Assembly (NCBI GenBank): GCA_023436605.1
Contig: JAEZIQ010000080.1
Span: 1 to 15,367, forward strand
Origin: Actinomycetes bacterium
Lineage (GTDB): Bacteria > Actinomycetota > Thermoleophilia > Solirubrobacterales > 70-9
Reading direction: 5' to 3'
DNA: 15,367 nucleotides
The position numbers and the translations under genes were made by a program. Under the pieces are notes generated by a model. It did no database searches. It saw only the letters and a program-made list of their open reading frames with translations, and had not been told where the DNA came from. How positions within the stretch are numbered: the stretch's first letter is position 1; every line of letters begins with the position of its first letter. Shown here in pieces: positions 5,999-13,285 of the stretch.

Positions 5999-6396
5999 AC
6001 CGCTGCCTCTTCGCGGTTTTCGGCAGCCGCGATCCCCAGCCGGAGGACGATGTAGCCCGCGGTGAGGCTGGCAGCCAGATACCCGGCGGCGAGGGTGGTT
6101 TCGCCTGCGTCGACCATGCGGAAGAGCTCCAGCTGCATGGTCGAGAAGGTGGTCAGCGTGCCGCATATCCCGGTCGCGAGGAAGGGGTGGTGAAGGCGAT
6201 CCGGCTCGTGGTCCCCGAGCGCAGTGAAGAAGTAGCCGATCAGGAAGGCGCCCACCAGGTTGACCCCGAAGGTCGGCCAGGGCCAGGCGTCAGCGGCGTG
6301 GGGGAAGGCTTCGGCCAATCCGACCCGGAGCAGGGCGCCGATCACTCCGCCGACGTAGATGGCGGCAAGCTTCCGGATCGGGTGGCGACTGAACAT
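5995..6396 (-). CDS. crcB: CrcB/Fluc fluoride channel, subunit 1
   Basis: A 133-aa partner of the downstream crcB with the same four-helix plan: GGVIGALLR at 16-24, FGVNLVGAF around 43-51 (N46) and GICGTLTTFSTM at 76-87. Met87 replaces the second Phe of TTFSTF. Start chosen at ATG 6396. A TTG at 6438 is in frame, but it lies inside the terminator hairpin of the preceding cupredoxin gene and would add a non-helical stretch. The chosen ATG has no Shine-Dalgarno but lies 9 nt after TATTTT, so a leaderless message is likely. I saw no fluoride riboswitch upstream. The last bases overlap crcB2 (GTGA). Confidence 0.92.
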   Translation of the reverse strand: MFSRHPIRKLAAIYVGGVIGALLRVGLAEAFPHAADAWPWPTFGVNLVGAFLIGYFFTALGDHEPDRLHHPFLATGICGTLTTFSTMQLELFRMVDAGETTLAAGYLAASLTAGYIVLRLGIAAAENREEAAV

Positions 6397-6404
6397 GAGG
6401 GCAG

Positions 6405-6435
6405 AAAAATACCCCGGACCCGAGCGGATCCGGGG
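6405..6435 (-). terminator. Rho-independent terminator of the cupredoxin gene
   Basis: On the minus strand, CCCCGGA and TCCGGGG form a perfect 7-bp stem, extendable inward by a T-G and two G-C pairs. It is followed directly by TATTTTT. It begins 24 nt after the cupredoxin stop and ends 8 nt before the crcB1 ATG. Confidence 0.8.
6406..6411 (-). promoter_or_regulatory. Possible -10 box (TATTTT) of crcB1 in the terminator T-tract
   Basis: TATTTT on the minus strand fits TAnnnT and ends 9 nt before the crcB1 ATG. The same bases form the T-tract of the upstream terminator, so one element may both end one transcript and start the next. Confidence 0.35.
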
Positions 6436-6459
6436 CAATTTCCTGCTTGACCGGCCTGG

Positions 6460-6921
6460 CTACTTGACGGTCAGAGTTCCCTTCATTCCGGCTTCCTCGT
6501 GTCCCGGAACCGAGCAGAAGAAGGTGTAATCGCCGGGCTTCACCTTGAATTCGGCGGTCGTGCTCTGTCCGGTGATCACGTCGGTGGCGCCGACCTCGTT
6601 GCCGTCGGCATCGTCGATCACGACATCGTGGCCGACCGGGGAATCATTGGTGAAATCGAGCGTCACATCGCCGGGCGAGGCCGTGAGTTCGGTCGTGTCG
6701 TACGCGAGGGCCCCGGAGGGGTCCGCGGCCAGGGTCAGGACCTGGGCCTTGCCGCTCGAGGTGTCACCTGACTTCGTGGTGTTGCCGCTGTCGGCCGGCT
6801 TGGTCTGGGTCGTGGTGTCGGACGAACCATTGTCATCCGACGAGTCGTCGCTCCCGCAGCCCGCGAAGACGAGCGCGCCGACTGCCAGCGGAACGGCCAG
6901 GAACTTCGGTGAAACTTTCAT
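6460..6921 (-). CDS. Cupredoxin (plastocyanin-like) lipoprotein
   Basis: A 153-aa lipid-anchored blue-copper protein, probably an electron carrier on the outer face of the membrane. Signal peptide 1-21 ends in lipobox VFAGC (Cys22). Residues 24-58 form a Ser/Thr/Asp-rich linker. The cupredoxin domain spans about 59-153, with all four type-1 copper ligands: His98 in VGHDV, and Cys136, His141 and Met146 in the loop FFCSVPGHEEAGM. This spacing is the plastocyanin/halocyanin pattern. ATG at 6921 is preferred to an upstream in-frame start at 6960: it has AAGGAGA 5 nt upstream and a proper short n-region (MKVSPK). It diverges from fbiC and is followed by its own terminator. The redox partner is unknown. 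Confidence 0.93.
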   Translation of the reverse strand: MKVSPKFLAVPLAVGALVFAGCGSDDSSDDNGSSDTTTQTKPADSGNTTKSGDTSSGKAQVLTLAADPSGALAYDTTELTASPGDVTLDFTNDSPVGHDVVIDDADGNEVGATDVITGQSTTAEFKVKPGDYTFFCSVPGHEEAGMKGTLTVK

Positions 6922-6958
6922 GGAATCTCCTTGGGGTGGGAAGGACGCAGGTGCATTC

Positions 6959-6964
6959 ACCCTA
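6959..6964 (-). promoter_or_regulatory. Possible -10 box (TAGGGT) of the cupredoxin gene
   Basis: TAGGGT on the minus strand would give a leader of about 30 nt, long enough for the AAGGAGA Shine-Dalgarno. No -35 is clear. It lies in the 99-nt gap shared with divergent fbiC. Confidence 0.25.
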
Positions 6965-7005
6965 TCCGGGTCATACGCCGGGCAGGGACGGATGGTTCAC
7001 TGCGG

Positions 7006-7011
7006 TAGGTT
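7006..7011 (+). promoter_or_regulatory. -10 box (TAGGTT) for near-leaderless fbiC
   Basis: TAGGTT ends 9 nt before the fbiC ATG, so the leader would be 0-3 nt. The following GGAAG could act as a weak Shine-Dalgarno only if transcription starts further upstream. Confidence 0.42.
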
Positions 7012-7020
7012 GGAAGCTCG

Positions 7021-9369
7021 ATGCGCCGGGTCACCTTTTCCCGTAACTACACGATCTCGCTTTCGCGGACCTGCCAGTGCTACTGCAAGTACTGCGCTTT
7101 CGCGACCCATCAGGCACACGTTCACCCGCCGGATGAGGTCGAGCGGATGCTGGACGAAGCGGTCAAGCGCCGCGCCAAGGAGCTGCTTTTCCTGACTGGT
7201 GAGAAACCCGAGGTGAACCCGGTGGTCCGGGAGCAGCTGAAGGCCTGGGGGCATGAGGATTTCACCTCCTACGTTGTCTGGGCCTGCGAGCGGGCTCTCG
7301 AGCGCGGCATCCTGCCCCACACCAACATCGGGGCGATCGGCGAAGAGGACCTCGCCCGGCTCAGGGAGGTGACCGCCTCCCAGGGCCTGATGCTCGAGTC
7401 GGCCTCGGAGCGTCTGATGAAGACGGTCCACGCTGGTTCCCCGACCAAGCACCCGGCCCACCGGTTGAAGACGATCGAGGCGGCCGGCCGACTGAAGATC
7501 CCGTTCACCACCGGCATCCTGGTCGGGATCGGGGAGACCCCGGAAGAGCGCACGCAGTCCCTTGAGGCTCTGGCCGAACTCCAGCGCAAGTACGGCCACA
7601 TCCAGGAAGTGATCATCCAGAACTTCGTGCCGCACCCCCGCTACTACGGGCAGGAACCGGCCGAGATCGCGGCCGAGGCATCGGACCGCAGATGGCGGGA
7701 GTCGGAGACGGTGGTGAGTCTCGATTCCGGAATCGAAACGGCGGCGGGCGGCCCGGAACGGGACGATCTCGGGCGGCCGACGATTCCCCTGCCGGACTGG
7801 GCCTGCCCGGTCTCGATCGAGGACCTTAAAGGTCTGATTCGCGAGACGGCGGAGCTGATGCCGGACGTCGGAGTCCAGGTACCGCCCAACCTTTCCGACT
7901 GGTGGTCCGAACTGGTCGAAGCGGGGGCGACCGACCTCGGCGGGCTTTCCGCCAACGGTGACCACATCTCGCCCGAGCACCCGTTCCCGAGTCCGCATCA
8001 GGTCCGGAAGGAACTTCAGCCGCAGGGCTACGCCCTGACCGAACGGCTCTGCGTCTACCCGCAGTACATGAACGCGGAGTGGATGGAACAGGGCGTGCTC
8101 GACGTGATCAAGCTCAAATACTGGAGCTTCATCCCGCGACTTGGTTCGGGCCGGGTCAGCGAGGAGAACATCGATCCGGGACTCGCCATCGAGGCGATCG
8201 CCAAGGGCCGGGAGGGTGAGGAACTGACCGAGGACGAGCTGACCGCGCTCTTTGCCGAGACCAGGCCCGAAGTGATCGAGTCGATGCGGGTTGCCGCCGA
8301 CGAACTCAGGGCGGAACTGGCTGGCGATACCGCGACCTTCGTGGTCAACCGCAACATCAACTTCACCAACATCTGCACGGTCGGCTGCGCATTCTGCGGG
8401 TTCGGTCAGGGCAAGCGCTCGCCCGACGCCTACGAGTCGACCGAAGAGGAGTTCATCGGCCGGGTCGAGGAAGCGGTCGCTTTCGGTGCGACCGAGCTCT
8501 GCATGCAGGGCGGAATCCACCCTGAACTGGACCTCGAGGCCTACGGCAAGTGGCTGAAGCTGGCCAAGCAGGTTGCTCCCCAGATCCATCTTCACGCTTA
8601 CTCGCCGATGGAGATCAACCACATGTGCGAGGTCTCTGGTCTACCTCCGGCCGAGGTGTTCGAGTACCTGATCGAGTGTGGTCTCGGCTCGACCCCTGGA
8701 ACTGCCGCCGAAGTGCTCGACGACGGGGTCCGCCAGCGGATCTCTCCGAACAAGCTGCCGGTCGCCCGCTGGGTCGAGATCATCGAGGCCTCCCACCGGG
8801 CCGGTCTGAGGTCAACCTCGACCGTGATGTTCGGTCACATCGAGGAGCCGCGCGAGCTGGCCCGTCACATGAAGGTGATTCGCGATCTGCAGGGCCGGAC
8901 CGGCGGGATCACCGAGTTCGTGCCACTCAGCTTCATTCCCTTCAACACCCTGCTCGGCCGCACCCACGGAGTCGAGGAGATCTCGATCGAGGAGAACCTC
9001 AAACACACCGCTGCTTTCCGTCTGGCCCTCGGCAGGTCGATCACCAACCTGCAGGCGAGCTGGGTCAAGATGGGGCTGGCCGGGGCGACCGAGGCACTCA
9101 ACTGGGGGGTCAACGATCTCGGCGGGACCCTGATGGAAGAGAGCATCTCCCGTATGGCCGGCTCGCAGCACGGGGTCAGGCTCGAGGTCGAGGAACTGGT
9201 CGACGCGGCCCACCGCGCGGGTCGCAAGGCGGCCCAGCGGGACACTTCGTACCGGATCATCCAGGAGTTTCCCGACCAGGTTTCATCACCGCCGCCCGAG
9301 CTGCTTATCGACCTGGCCCACCCGGGCGAGGAACCGGCCGCCGGCCTCGCCGACCCCGCCGCGGCCTGA
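7021..9369 (+). CDS. fbiC: FO synthase, fused CofG-CofH (FbiC)
   Basis: Makes 7,8-didemethyl-8-hydroxy-5-deazariboflavin (FO), the chromophore of coenzyme F420, from 5-amino-6-ribitylaminouracil and tyrosine using two radical-SAM centres. The 782-aa protein has the mycobacterial order: a CofG half with CX3CX2C at C18, C22 and C25 (motif CQCYCKYC, plus an additional Cys20), and a CofH half with C452, C456 and C459 (motif CTVGCAFC). The CofH half also has the family stretches LCMQGGIHP and HAYSPMEI. Mycobacterial FbiC is about 70 residues longer, mainly from an N-terminal extension missing here; no in-frame upstream start fits, and the cluster motif begins at residue 18. Residues 755-782 are a Pro/Ala-rich tail. 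The zinc ADH-like gene follows by 19 nt and is probably co-transcribed. Confidence 0.97.
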   Translation: MRRVTFSRNYTISLSRTCQCYCKYCAFATHQAHVHPPDEVERMLDEAVKRRAKELLFLTGEKPEVNPVVREQLKAWGHEDFTSYVVWACERALERGILPHTNIGAIGEEDLARLREVTASQGLMLESASERLMKTVHAGSPTKHPAHRLKTIEAAGRLKIPFTTGILVGIGETPEERTQSLEALAELQRKYGHIQEVIIQNFVPHPRYYGQEPAEIAAEASDRRWRESETVVSLDSGIETAAGGPERDDLGRPTIPLPDWACPVSIEDLKGLIRETAELMPDVGVQVPPNLSDWWSELVEAGATDLGGLSANGDHISPEHPFPSPHQVRKELQPQGYALTERLCVYPQYMNAEWMEQGVLDVIKLKYWSFIPRLGSGRVSEENIDPGLAIEAIAKGREGEELTEDELTALFAETRPEVIESMRVAADELRAELAGDTATFVVNRNINFTNICTVGCAFCGFGQGKRSPDAYESTEEEFIGRVEEAVAFGATELCMQGGIHPELDLEAYGKWLKLAKQVAPQIHLHAYSPMEINHMCEVSGLPPAEVFEYLIECGLGSTPGTAAEVLDDGVRQRISPNKLPVARWVEIIEASHRAGLRSTSTVMFGHIEEPRELARHMKVIRDLQGRTGGITEFVPLSFIPFNTLLGRTHGVEEISIEENLKHTAAFRLALGRSITNLQASWVKMGLAGATEALNWGVNDLGGTLMEESISRMAGSQHGVRLEVEELVDAAHRAGRKAAQRDTSYRIIQEFPDQVSSPPPELLIDLAHPGEEPAAGLADPAAA

Positions 9370-9388
9370 GGTAAGGGGGACCGGGCAG

Positions 9389-10372
9389 ATGCGCGCCATG
9401 GTCCTCGAAAACCAGCCGGGTGATCTGGCGGCACGCGAGCTGCCGATGCCCGAACCCGGCCCGGGCCAGGTCCTGATCCGGGTGTCGACCTGCGGGGTTT
9501 GCAGGACCGACCTTCATATCGTCGACGGCGACCTGACCGAGCCGAAGCTGCCGCTTATCCCCGGCCATCAGATCGTGGGCACGGTCGAGGCGGCGGGGCC
9601 CGAAGCGGACCGCTTCGGTCCGGGCGAGCGGATCGGTGTTCCCTGGCTCGGCTGGACCGACGGCGACTGCCGCTTCTGCCGCGAAGGGCGCGAGAACCTC
9701 TGTGAGAACGCCCGCTTCACCGGCTACGACATCGACGGGGGCTACGGCGAGTTCGCGGTCGCCGATCAGCGCTTCTGCTTTCCGCTGCCGGAAGGAATCG
9801 ATGACGCCCATGTGGCGCCCCTGCTCTGCGCCGGGATGATCGGCTATCGGGCGATGTCGATCGCCGGTGACGGGGAACGGCTCGGGCTCTACGGGTTCGG
9901 TTCCTCGGCCCACATCCTCTGCCAGATCGCCGCCGCTGATGGACGGCGCGTCTTCGCTTTCACCAGGGCCGGTGACCGGGAGGGTCAGGAGTTCGCCCGC
10001 AGTCTCGGCGCCGAGTGGGCGGGCGGCTCCGATGAAGCCCCACCGGAGCCGCTCGACGCGGCGATCGTCTTCGCTCCGGTCGGCTCGCTGATGGTTGAAG
10101 CCCTCAAGGCCAGCGACCGCGGGGCCCGGATCGTCAGCGCCGGAATCCACATGAGCGACATCCCGTCCTTTCCCTACGAGCTTCTATGGGAAGAGCGGAG
10201 CCTCCACTCGGTCGCCAACCTGACCCGGGCCGACGGGACCGCGCTGCTTGAGCTTGCCGCGCGGCACGGGGTTCAGCCGCAGGTAGAAGTGCTGCCGCTC
10301 GAGCAGGCCAACGAGGCGCTTGGGTCGATTCGCAGTGGCGCTTCGGAGGGCTCGGTCGTGCTCAGCGTTTGA
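9389..10372 (+). CDS. Zinc-dependent alcohol dehydrogenase family protein
   Basis: A 327-aa medium-chain dehydrogenase/reductase of the single-domain-pair subgroup often annotated as zinc-binding alcohol dehydrogenase. It probably oxidises an alcohol or reduces an aldehyde with NAD(P); the substrate is unknown. Catalytic zinc ligands: Cys35 (CGVCRTDLH), His60 and Cys147. The usual GHE is GHQ (Gln61), as in this subgroup. The structural-zinc loop keeps Cys94, Cys97 and Cys105, but the first of the four cysteines is Asp91. The nucleotide-binding Gly motif is GLYGFGSSAH at 166-175. The ATG has AAGGGGG 9 nt upstream and follows fbiC by 19 nt. Its last 11 nt overlap the 3' end of the convergent DHFR-like gene. 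A role with F420 is suggested only by position. Confidence 0.9.
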   Translation: MRAMVLENQPGDLAARELPMPEPGPGQVLIRVSTCGVCRTDLHIVDGDLTEPKLPLIPGHQIVGTVEAAGPEADRFGPGERIGVPWLGWTDGDCRFCREGRENLCENARFTGYDIDGGYGEFAVADQRFCFPLPEGIDDAHVAPLLCAGMIGYRAMSIAGDGERLGLYGFGSSAHILCQIAAADGRRVFAFTRAGDREGQEFARSLGAEWAGGSDEAPPEPLDAAIVFAPVGSLMVEALKASDRGARIVSAGIHMSDIPSFPYELLWEERSLHSVANLTRADGTALLELAARHGVQPQVEVLPLEQANEALGSIRSGASEGSVVLSV

Positions 10373-10922
10373 CCGTGTACTCGAGTACGACGCTGCCCCT
10401 GGGAAAGCGCCGCATGTCGGTCAGTTCGAACTCCTCGGTCTTTGCGGCCGGGAAGAACGGTTTGCCGCCCCCGATCGCCACGGGTGTCAGCCAGGGGCGG
10501 TACACGTCGATCTCGCCGATCGCGTCGAGTTGCTCCGAGAGGATCCCGCCGCCGATCTCGAGGTCGCCGTCGGTCGAACGCTTCAGCTCGAGGATCGCTT
10601 CGATCGCATCCCCTTCAAGCAGGGTGCAGGTCTCGTGGACCTCGGTCAGGGTGCGGGAGGCGACGTACTTCGGAATACGGTCCCACTTCCGGGCAAAGTC
10701 CATCGATATGTCGTCGTCGTCGCCGTTGACCAGAACCTCGTGCCAGTAAGGGACCATCGCCTCGTAGAGACGGCGGCCCATCACGATTCCGTCCAGTTCA
10801 CCGACCATGTCGTTCGCGTACTGGTGCAGGTCCGGTTCCGGCAGCGACCAGTTGATCGTGCCCTCGTCGTCCTCGTAGTAGCCGTCGAGTGAAACCACTC
10901 CGGCCCGGATCAGTCTTCCCAT
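10362..10922 (-). CDS. DHFR/RibD-C-like reductase family protein
   Basis: A 186-aa predicted NADPH-dependent reductase of the dihydrofolate reductase / RibD C-terminal fold. Visible family blocks: VSLDGYYED at 10-18, VMGRRLYEAM at 47-56, IPKYVASRTL at 83-92, LEIGGGILSEQL at 121-132 and VAIGGGKPFF at 148-157. The complete RibD and FolA architectures are absent, so it belongs to the large group of uncharacterised actinobacterial DHFR-family proteins. It is the last gene of the leftward F420 run, 22 nt after the cofE stop, but a TAGGCT box in that gap may give it its own start. It could be a pterin- or flavin-related reductase. A part in F420 synthesis is an inference from position and from the missing reductase domain of CofE. 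Confidence 0.88.
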   Translation of the reverse strand: MGRLIRAGVVSLDGYYEDDEGTINWSLPEPDLHQYANDMVGELDGIVMGRRLYEAMVPYWHEVLVNGDDDDISMDFARKWDRIPKYVASRTLTEVHETCTLLEGDAIEAILELKRSTDGDLEIGGGILSEQLDAIGEIDVYRPWLTPVAIGGGKPFFPAAKTEEFELTDMRRFPRGSVVLEYTVKR

Positions 10923-10928
10923 AGGACC

Positions 10929-10934
10929 AGCCTA
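10929..10934 (-). promoter_or_regulatory. -10 box (TAGGCT) before the DHFR-like gene
   Basis: TAGGCT on the minus strand ends 6 nt before the ATG at 10922, inside the 22-nt gap after cofE. It may start an additional leaderless transcript. Confidence 0.38.
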
Positions 10935-10944
10935 CCGGCGGGTC

Positions 10945-11697
10945 TCAGCGGAACAGATCGTCTGTTGCGTCACGGAGCTGCGCAACGCAGCCGGGTCCGT
11001 CGGCTTCGGTCACGAAGCGGTCCAGGCCCCGGATCACCACGGCCGGGATGCCTTCGGTCTTGTTGCGGACCAGGTCGGAGGCGGCGGCAACCTGGTCGGC
11101 GACCGCGATCACCGTCGCGGTGAGTTCGCGGCCGCGCTGGTCGGTCTGTCCCCGCCAGTCATCGAGCGGGTCGATGCCGGCACAACCGATCGCGATCTCC
11201 GACTGTCCAAGTCGCCAGGCCCTGCCGAAGCTGTCGGTGACCACCGCAGCGACCTGAACCCCTGCCGCAGTCTCGATTTCCACCCGGATCCGGCGGGCGG
11301 AACCGTCCGGGTCGAGGGGGAGCAGGATCGCTTCGTCCTCGCCGCCGGTGTTCGACTGGTCGATCCCGGCGTTGGCGCAAATGAATCCGTGATGGGTCTC
11401 GGTGATCAGGATCCCGCGGGATTCATCGACCCGGACCAGGCTGCGACTCTCGTTCAGGATCAACTGAACCAGCCGCGGGTCCTTGCCGGTCCGTCCCGCC
11501 AGCGAAACCGCTTCCGGACCCGGATCGGTCTGATCGAGCCGGACCACCCGTCCCTCCGACTTGGAGACGACCTTCTGCGAGACGGCGACGATGTCGCCGT
11601 CTTCCAACTCGATCCGTTCGGCAATCGCCTTGCCCAGGTTGAAGGTGATGGTCACCTCGGGCAGGCCCTCGACCGGAATGATTCTCGCGCCCACCAT
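10945..11697 (-). CDS. cofE: Coenzyme F420-0:L-glutamate ligase
   Basis: Adds L-glutamate to F420-0 with GTP, building the oligoglutamate tail. The 250-aa protein carries the CofE blocks: VSQKVVSKSEGR at 39-50, THHGFICANAGIDQSN at 101-116 and DSFGRAWRLGQ at 155-165, the last two being nucleotide/metal-binding regions. It ends after this domain. Mycobacterial FbiB has about 200 further residues of nitroreductase fold, which reduce dehydro-F420; that part is absent here and no frame continues it. The ATG overlaps the cofC stop by one base (TGATG), indicating coupled translation. Confidence 0.95.
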   Translation of the reverse strand: MVGARIIPVEGLPEVTITFNLGKAIAERIELEDGDIVAVSQKVVSKSEGRVVRLDQTDPGPEAVSLAGRTGKDPRLVQLILNESRSLVRVDESRGILITETHHGFICANAGIDQSNTGGEDEAILLPLDPDGSARRIRVEIETAAGVQVAAVVTDSFGRAWRLGQSEIAIGCAGIDPLDDWRGQTDQRGRELTATVIAVADQVAAASDLVRNKTEGIPAVVIRGLDRFVTEADGPGCVAQLRDATDDLFR

Positions 11698-12350
11698 CAG
11701 ATTCCCAGTACGGCCGCGGTCCGTGGTGCCGGCTTCGCCCCGCCGGCCCGGGCGAGTTCGATCTTCGTGGTCAGGGCCACGATGTCGGCCGGAGTGTCGA
11801 GGTCGAGAGCCAGTCCCGCTACCTGCTCGGTCGCGTGGGGGATTCCCTCGGCCCGGGCGAGTTCAAGATGGCGGGCGCAGCTACCTTCACCGAAAGCAGG
11901 TTCGATTGCGTTCGGGGGGCGCATCGCCAACGCGTTGGTGCCCGTTCCGTGACGGTCAGGCACCACGGCGACGAAGGGGTCAGGCAGGCCGGTGACGAGA
12001 CTGTCGAGCTCCCGGGGCTCGAGCAGAGGGCAGTCGCCGGGCAGAAGCACGACCGTGTCGGCCTTCAGCTCGAGGGCGCGGGCGATGCCCAGTTTTGCGG
12101 CGCCGATGTGACCGGCGTCCTCCGGGTCGTGGATGACTTCAGCCCCGCAGCCCGCTGCGATGGAAGCTGCGGCAGCCTCCCCGGTGATCACCACCGTGAA
12201 ATTGATCTGACGTGCCGCGGTCACCGCCTCGAGGACGTCGCCGAGCATCGCCTCGACCAGGGCCAGCCGACGTTCCTCCGGGATGGCACCACTCATACGC
12301 TGCTTGGCGGCAGTGAACCTCTTTGCCGTGACGACGGCAACCGTACTCAC
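11697..12350 (-). CDS. cofC: 2-phospho-L-lactate / PEP guanylyltransferase (CofC/FbiD)
   Basis: Activates 2-phospholactate, or phosphoenolpyruvate in actinobacteria, with GTP to give the donor used by CofD. The 217-aa nucleotidyltransferase-fold protein shows an N-terminal nucleotide-binding strand and loop (VAVVTAKRFTAAKQRM at 4-19), the metal-binding LLPGDCPLL at 102-110 and PDRHGTGTNAL at 131-141, plus FGEGSCARH around 153-161. Which substrate it prefers cannot be told by eye. The GTG start overlaps the cofD stop (GTGA). The C-terminal 25 residues are Ala/Gly/Pro-rich. Confidence 0.94.
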   Translation of the reverse strand: MSTVAVVTAKRFTAAKQRMSGAIPEERRLALVEAMLGDVLEAVTAARQINFTVVITGEAAAASIAAGCGAEVIHDPEDAGHIGAAKLGIARALELKADTVVLLPGDCPLLEPRELDSLVTGLPDPFVAVVPDRHGTGTNALAMRPPNAIEPAFGEGSCARHLELARAEGIPHATEQVAGLALDLDTPADIVALTTKIELARAGGAKPAPRTAAVLGI

Positions 12351-13285
12351 GATGCGGCCAGGGTTTCGCCGACCTTGAGCACCGCCCGGGCCACGGTGGC
12401 GCGGCTCTCGGCACTGTGCATCAGGGTCGCAGTCGAAAAGGAACGGATCTCGGTCGGCGGCGGGTCGGGATCATCGGTGTCGCTGATCATCGCGTCGATC
12501 ACGCCCTGGTAAAGGGTGGCGACCCCGGCGGCGGTACTCGGTCGGCCGATCGCCTTCATGAACAGGTCGGTCGGTCCCTTGACCACCTTGCCCGCGACGT
12601 ACGGGCTGACCGCGATGACCGGCGCTTCGGCGGCGATGATCGCCTCCCGGATTCCGGCCACCGCAAGGATCGGTCCAATGCTGATGACCGGGTTCGAGGG
12701 ACCGATCACGATCAGGTCCGCCGCGGCGATTGCGTCGAGAACTTCGGGCGTGGGGTCGGCGTCGGCGATGCCGGCCAGCTCGACTCCTTCGACTTCGGTC
12801 TGGCCACCTTCGAGGATCAGGTACTCCTGGAGTCCGCGCCATTCGCCGCTGCTCTTGATCCGGGTCCGGACCGGCTGGTCGCTCATCGGCAGCACCGTCG
12901 CCTTGATCCCGACTCCCCGGCTGATCTGGGCCTGGGCGTCGGTCAGCCGGCCGCCGGAATCCATGAAGTCCTTGCGGTAGAGACACGCGGCGAGATCGAG
13001 GTTCGAGAGGCCGAACCAGTCCGGCGCGCCGAAACGCGCCATCCGCTGGAAGACCTCGAACCCGTCGTCCTTGATGCCCCAGCCGCGGACCTCGTCGACC
13101 TGGCCGGCGAGCCAGTAGGTGACCAGATCCGGGTCGGGGGAGACGTAGACCCCGAGCGTCTCGACGTCATCGCCCGTATTGGCGATCACGGTAAGGTCTT
13201 CGCCGATCACGGCCTGCATTCCGGCCGCGAGCTTGGCCCCGCCCGTACCGCCGGCCAGAAGCGCGACCTTGGGGCCGCCGGCCAT
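12347..13285 (-). CDS. cofD: 2-phospho-L-lactate (or PEP) transferase CofD/FbiA
   Basis: Transfers the phospho-three-carbon acid from the GDP/GMP-activated donor made by CofC onto FO, giving F420-0 or dehydro-F420-0. The 312-aa protein shows all family landmarks: LAGGTGGAKLAAGM at 10-23, NTGDD at 36-40, YVSPDPDLVTYWLAG at 47-61, a WFGLSNLDLA block around 90-99, and GPSNP with the following ISIGPIL at 195-207. Length is normal. Its ATG shares one base with the npdG stop (TGATG), and its stop overlaps the cofC start. This places it second in a coupled npdG-cofD-cofC-cofE chain. Confidence 0.97.
   Translation of the reverse strand: MAGGPKVALLAGGTGGAKLAAGMQAVIGEDLTVIANTGDDVETLGVYVSPDPDLVTYWLAGQVDEVRGWGIKDDGFEVFQRMARFGAPDWFGLSNLDLAACLYRKDFMDSGGRLTDAQAQISRGVGIKATVLPMSDQPVRTRIKSSGEWRGLQEYLILEGGQTEVEGVELAGIADADPTPEVLDAIAAADLIVIGPSNPVISIGPILAVAGIREAIIAAEAPVIAVSPYVAGKVVKGPTDLFMKAIGRPSTAAGVATLYQGVIDAMISDTDDPDPPPTEIRSFSTATLMHSAESRATVARAVLKVGETLAAS

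Noticed and set aside
5999..6166. 55-residue N-terminal extension of crcB2
   Set aside because: The extension is an Arg/His/Pro-rich out-of-frame translation of crcB1. The GTG at 5998 gives the normal length and a GTGA overlap.
6397..6438. Upstream TTG start for crcB1
   Set aside because: It lies in the stem of the cupredoxin terminator and adds a non-helical, Pro/Gly-rich extension not usual in CrcB.
6397..6460. Fluoride riboswitch before crcB1
   Set aside because: The only structure is the terminator hairpin. The crcB-motif pseudoknot sequence is not seen and the space is too short.
6997..8622. 541-codon minus-strand ORF opposite fbiC
   Set aside because: Antisense shadow of a GC-rich gene. 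fbiC has both radical-SAM motifs in the other frame; this one has low-complexity Arg/Leu/Gly/Asp content and no motif.
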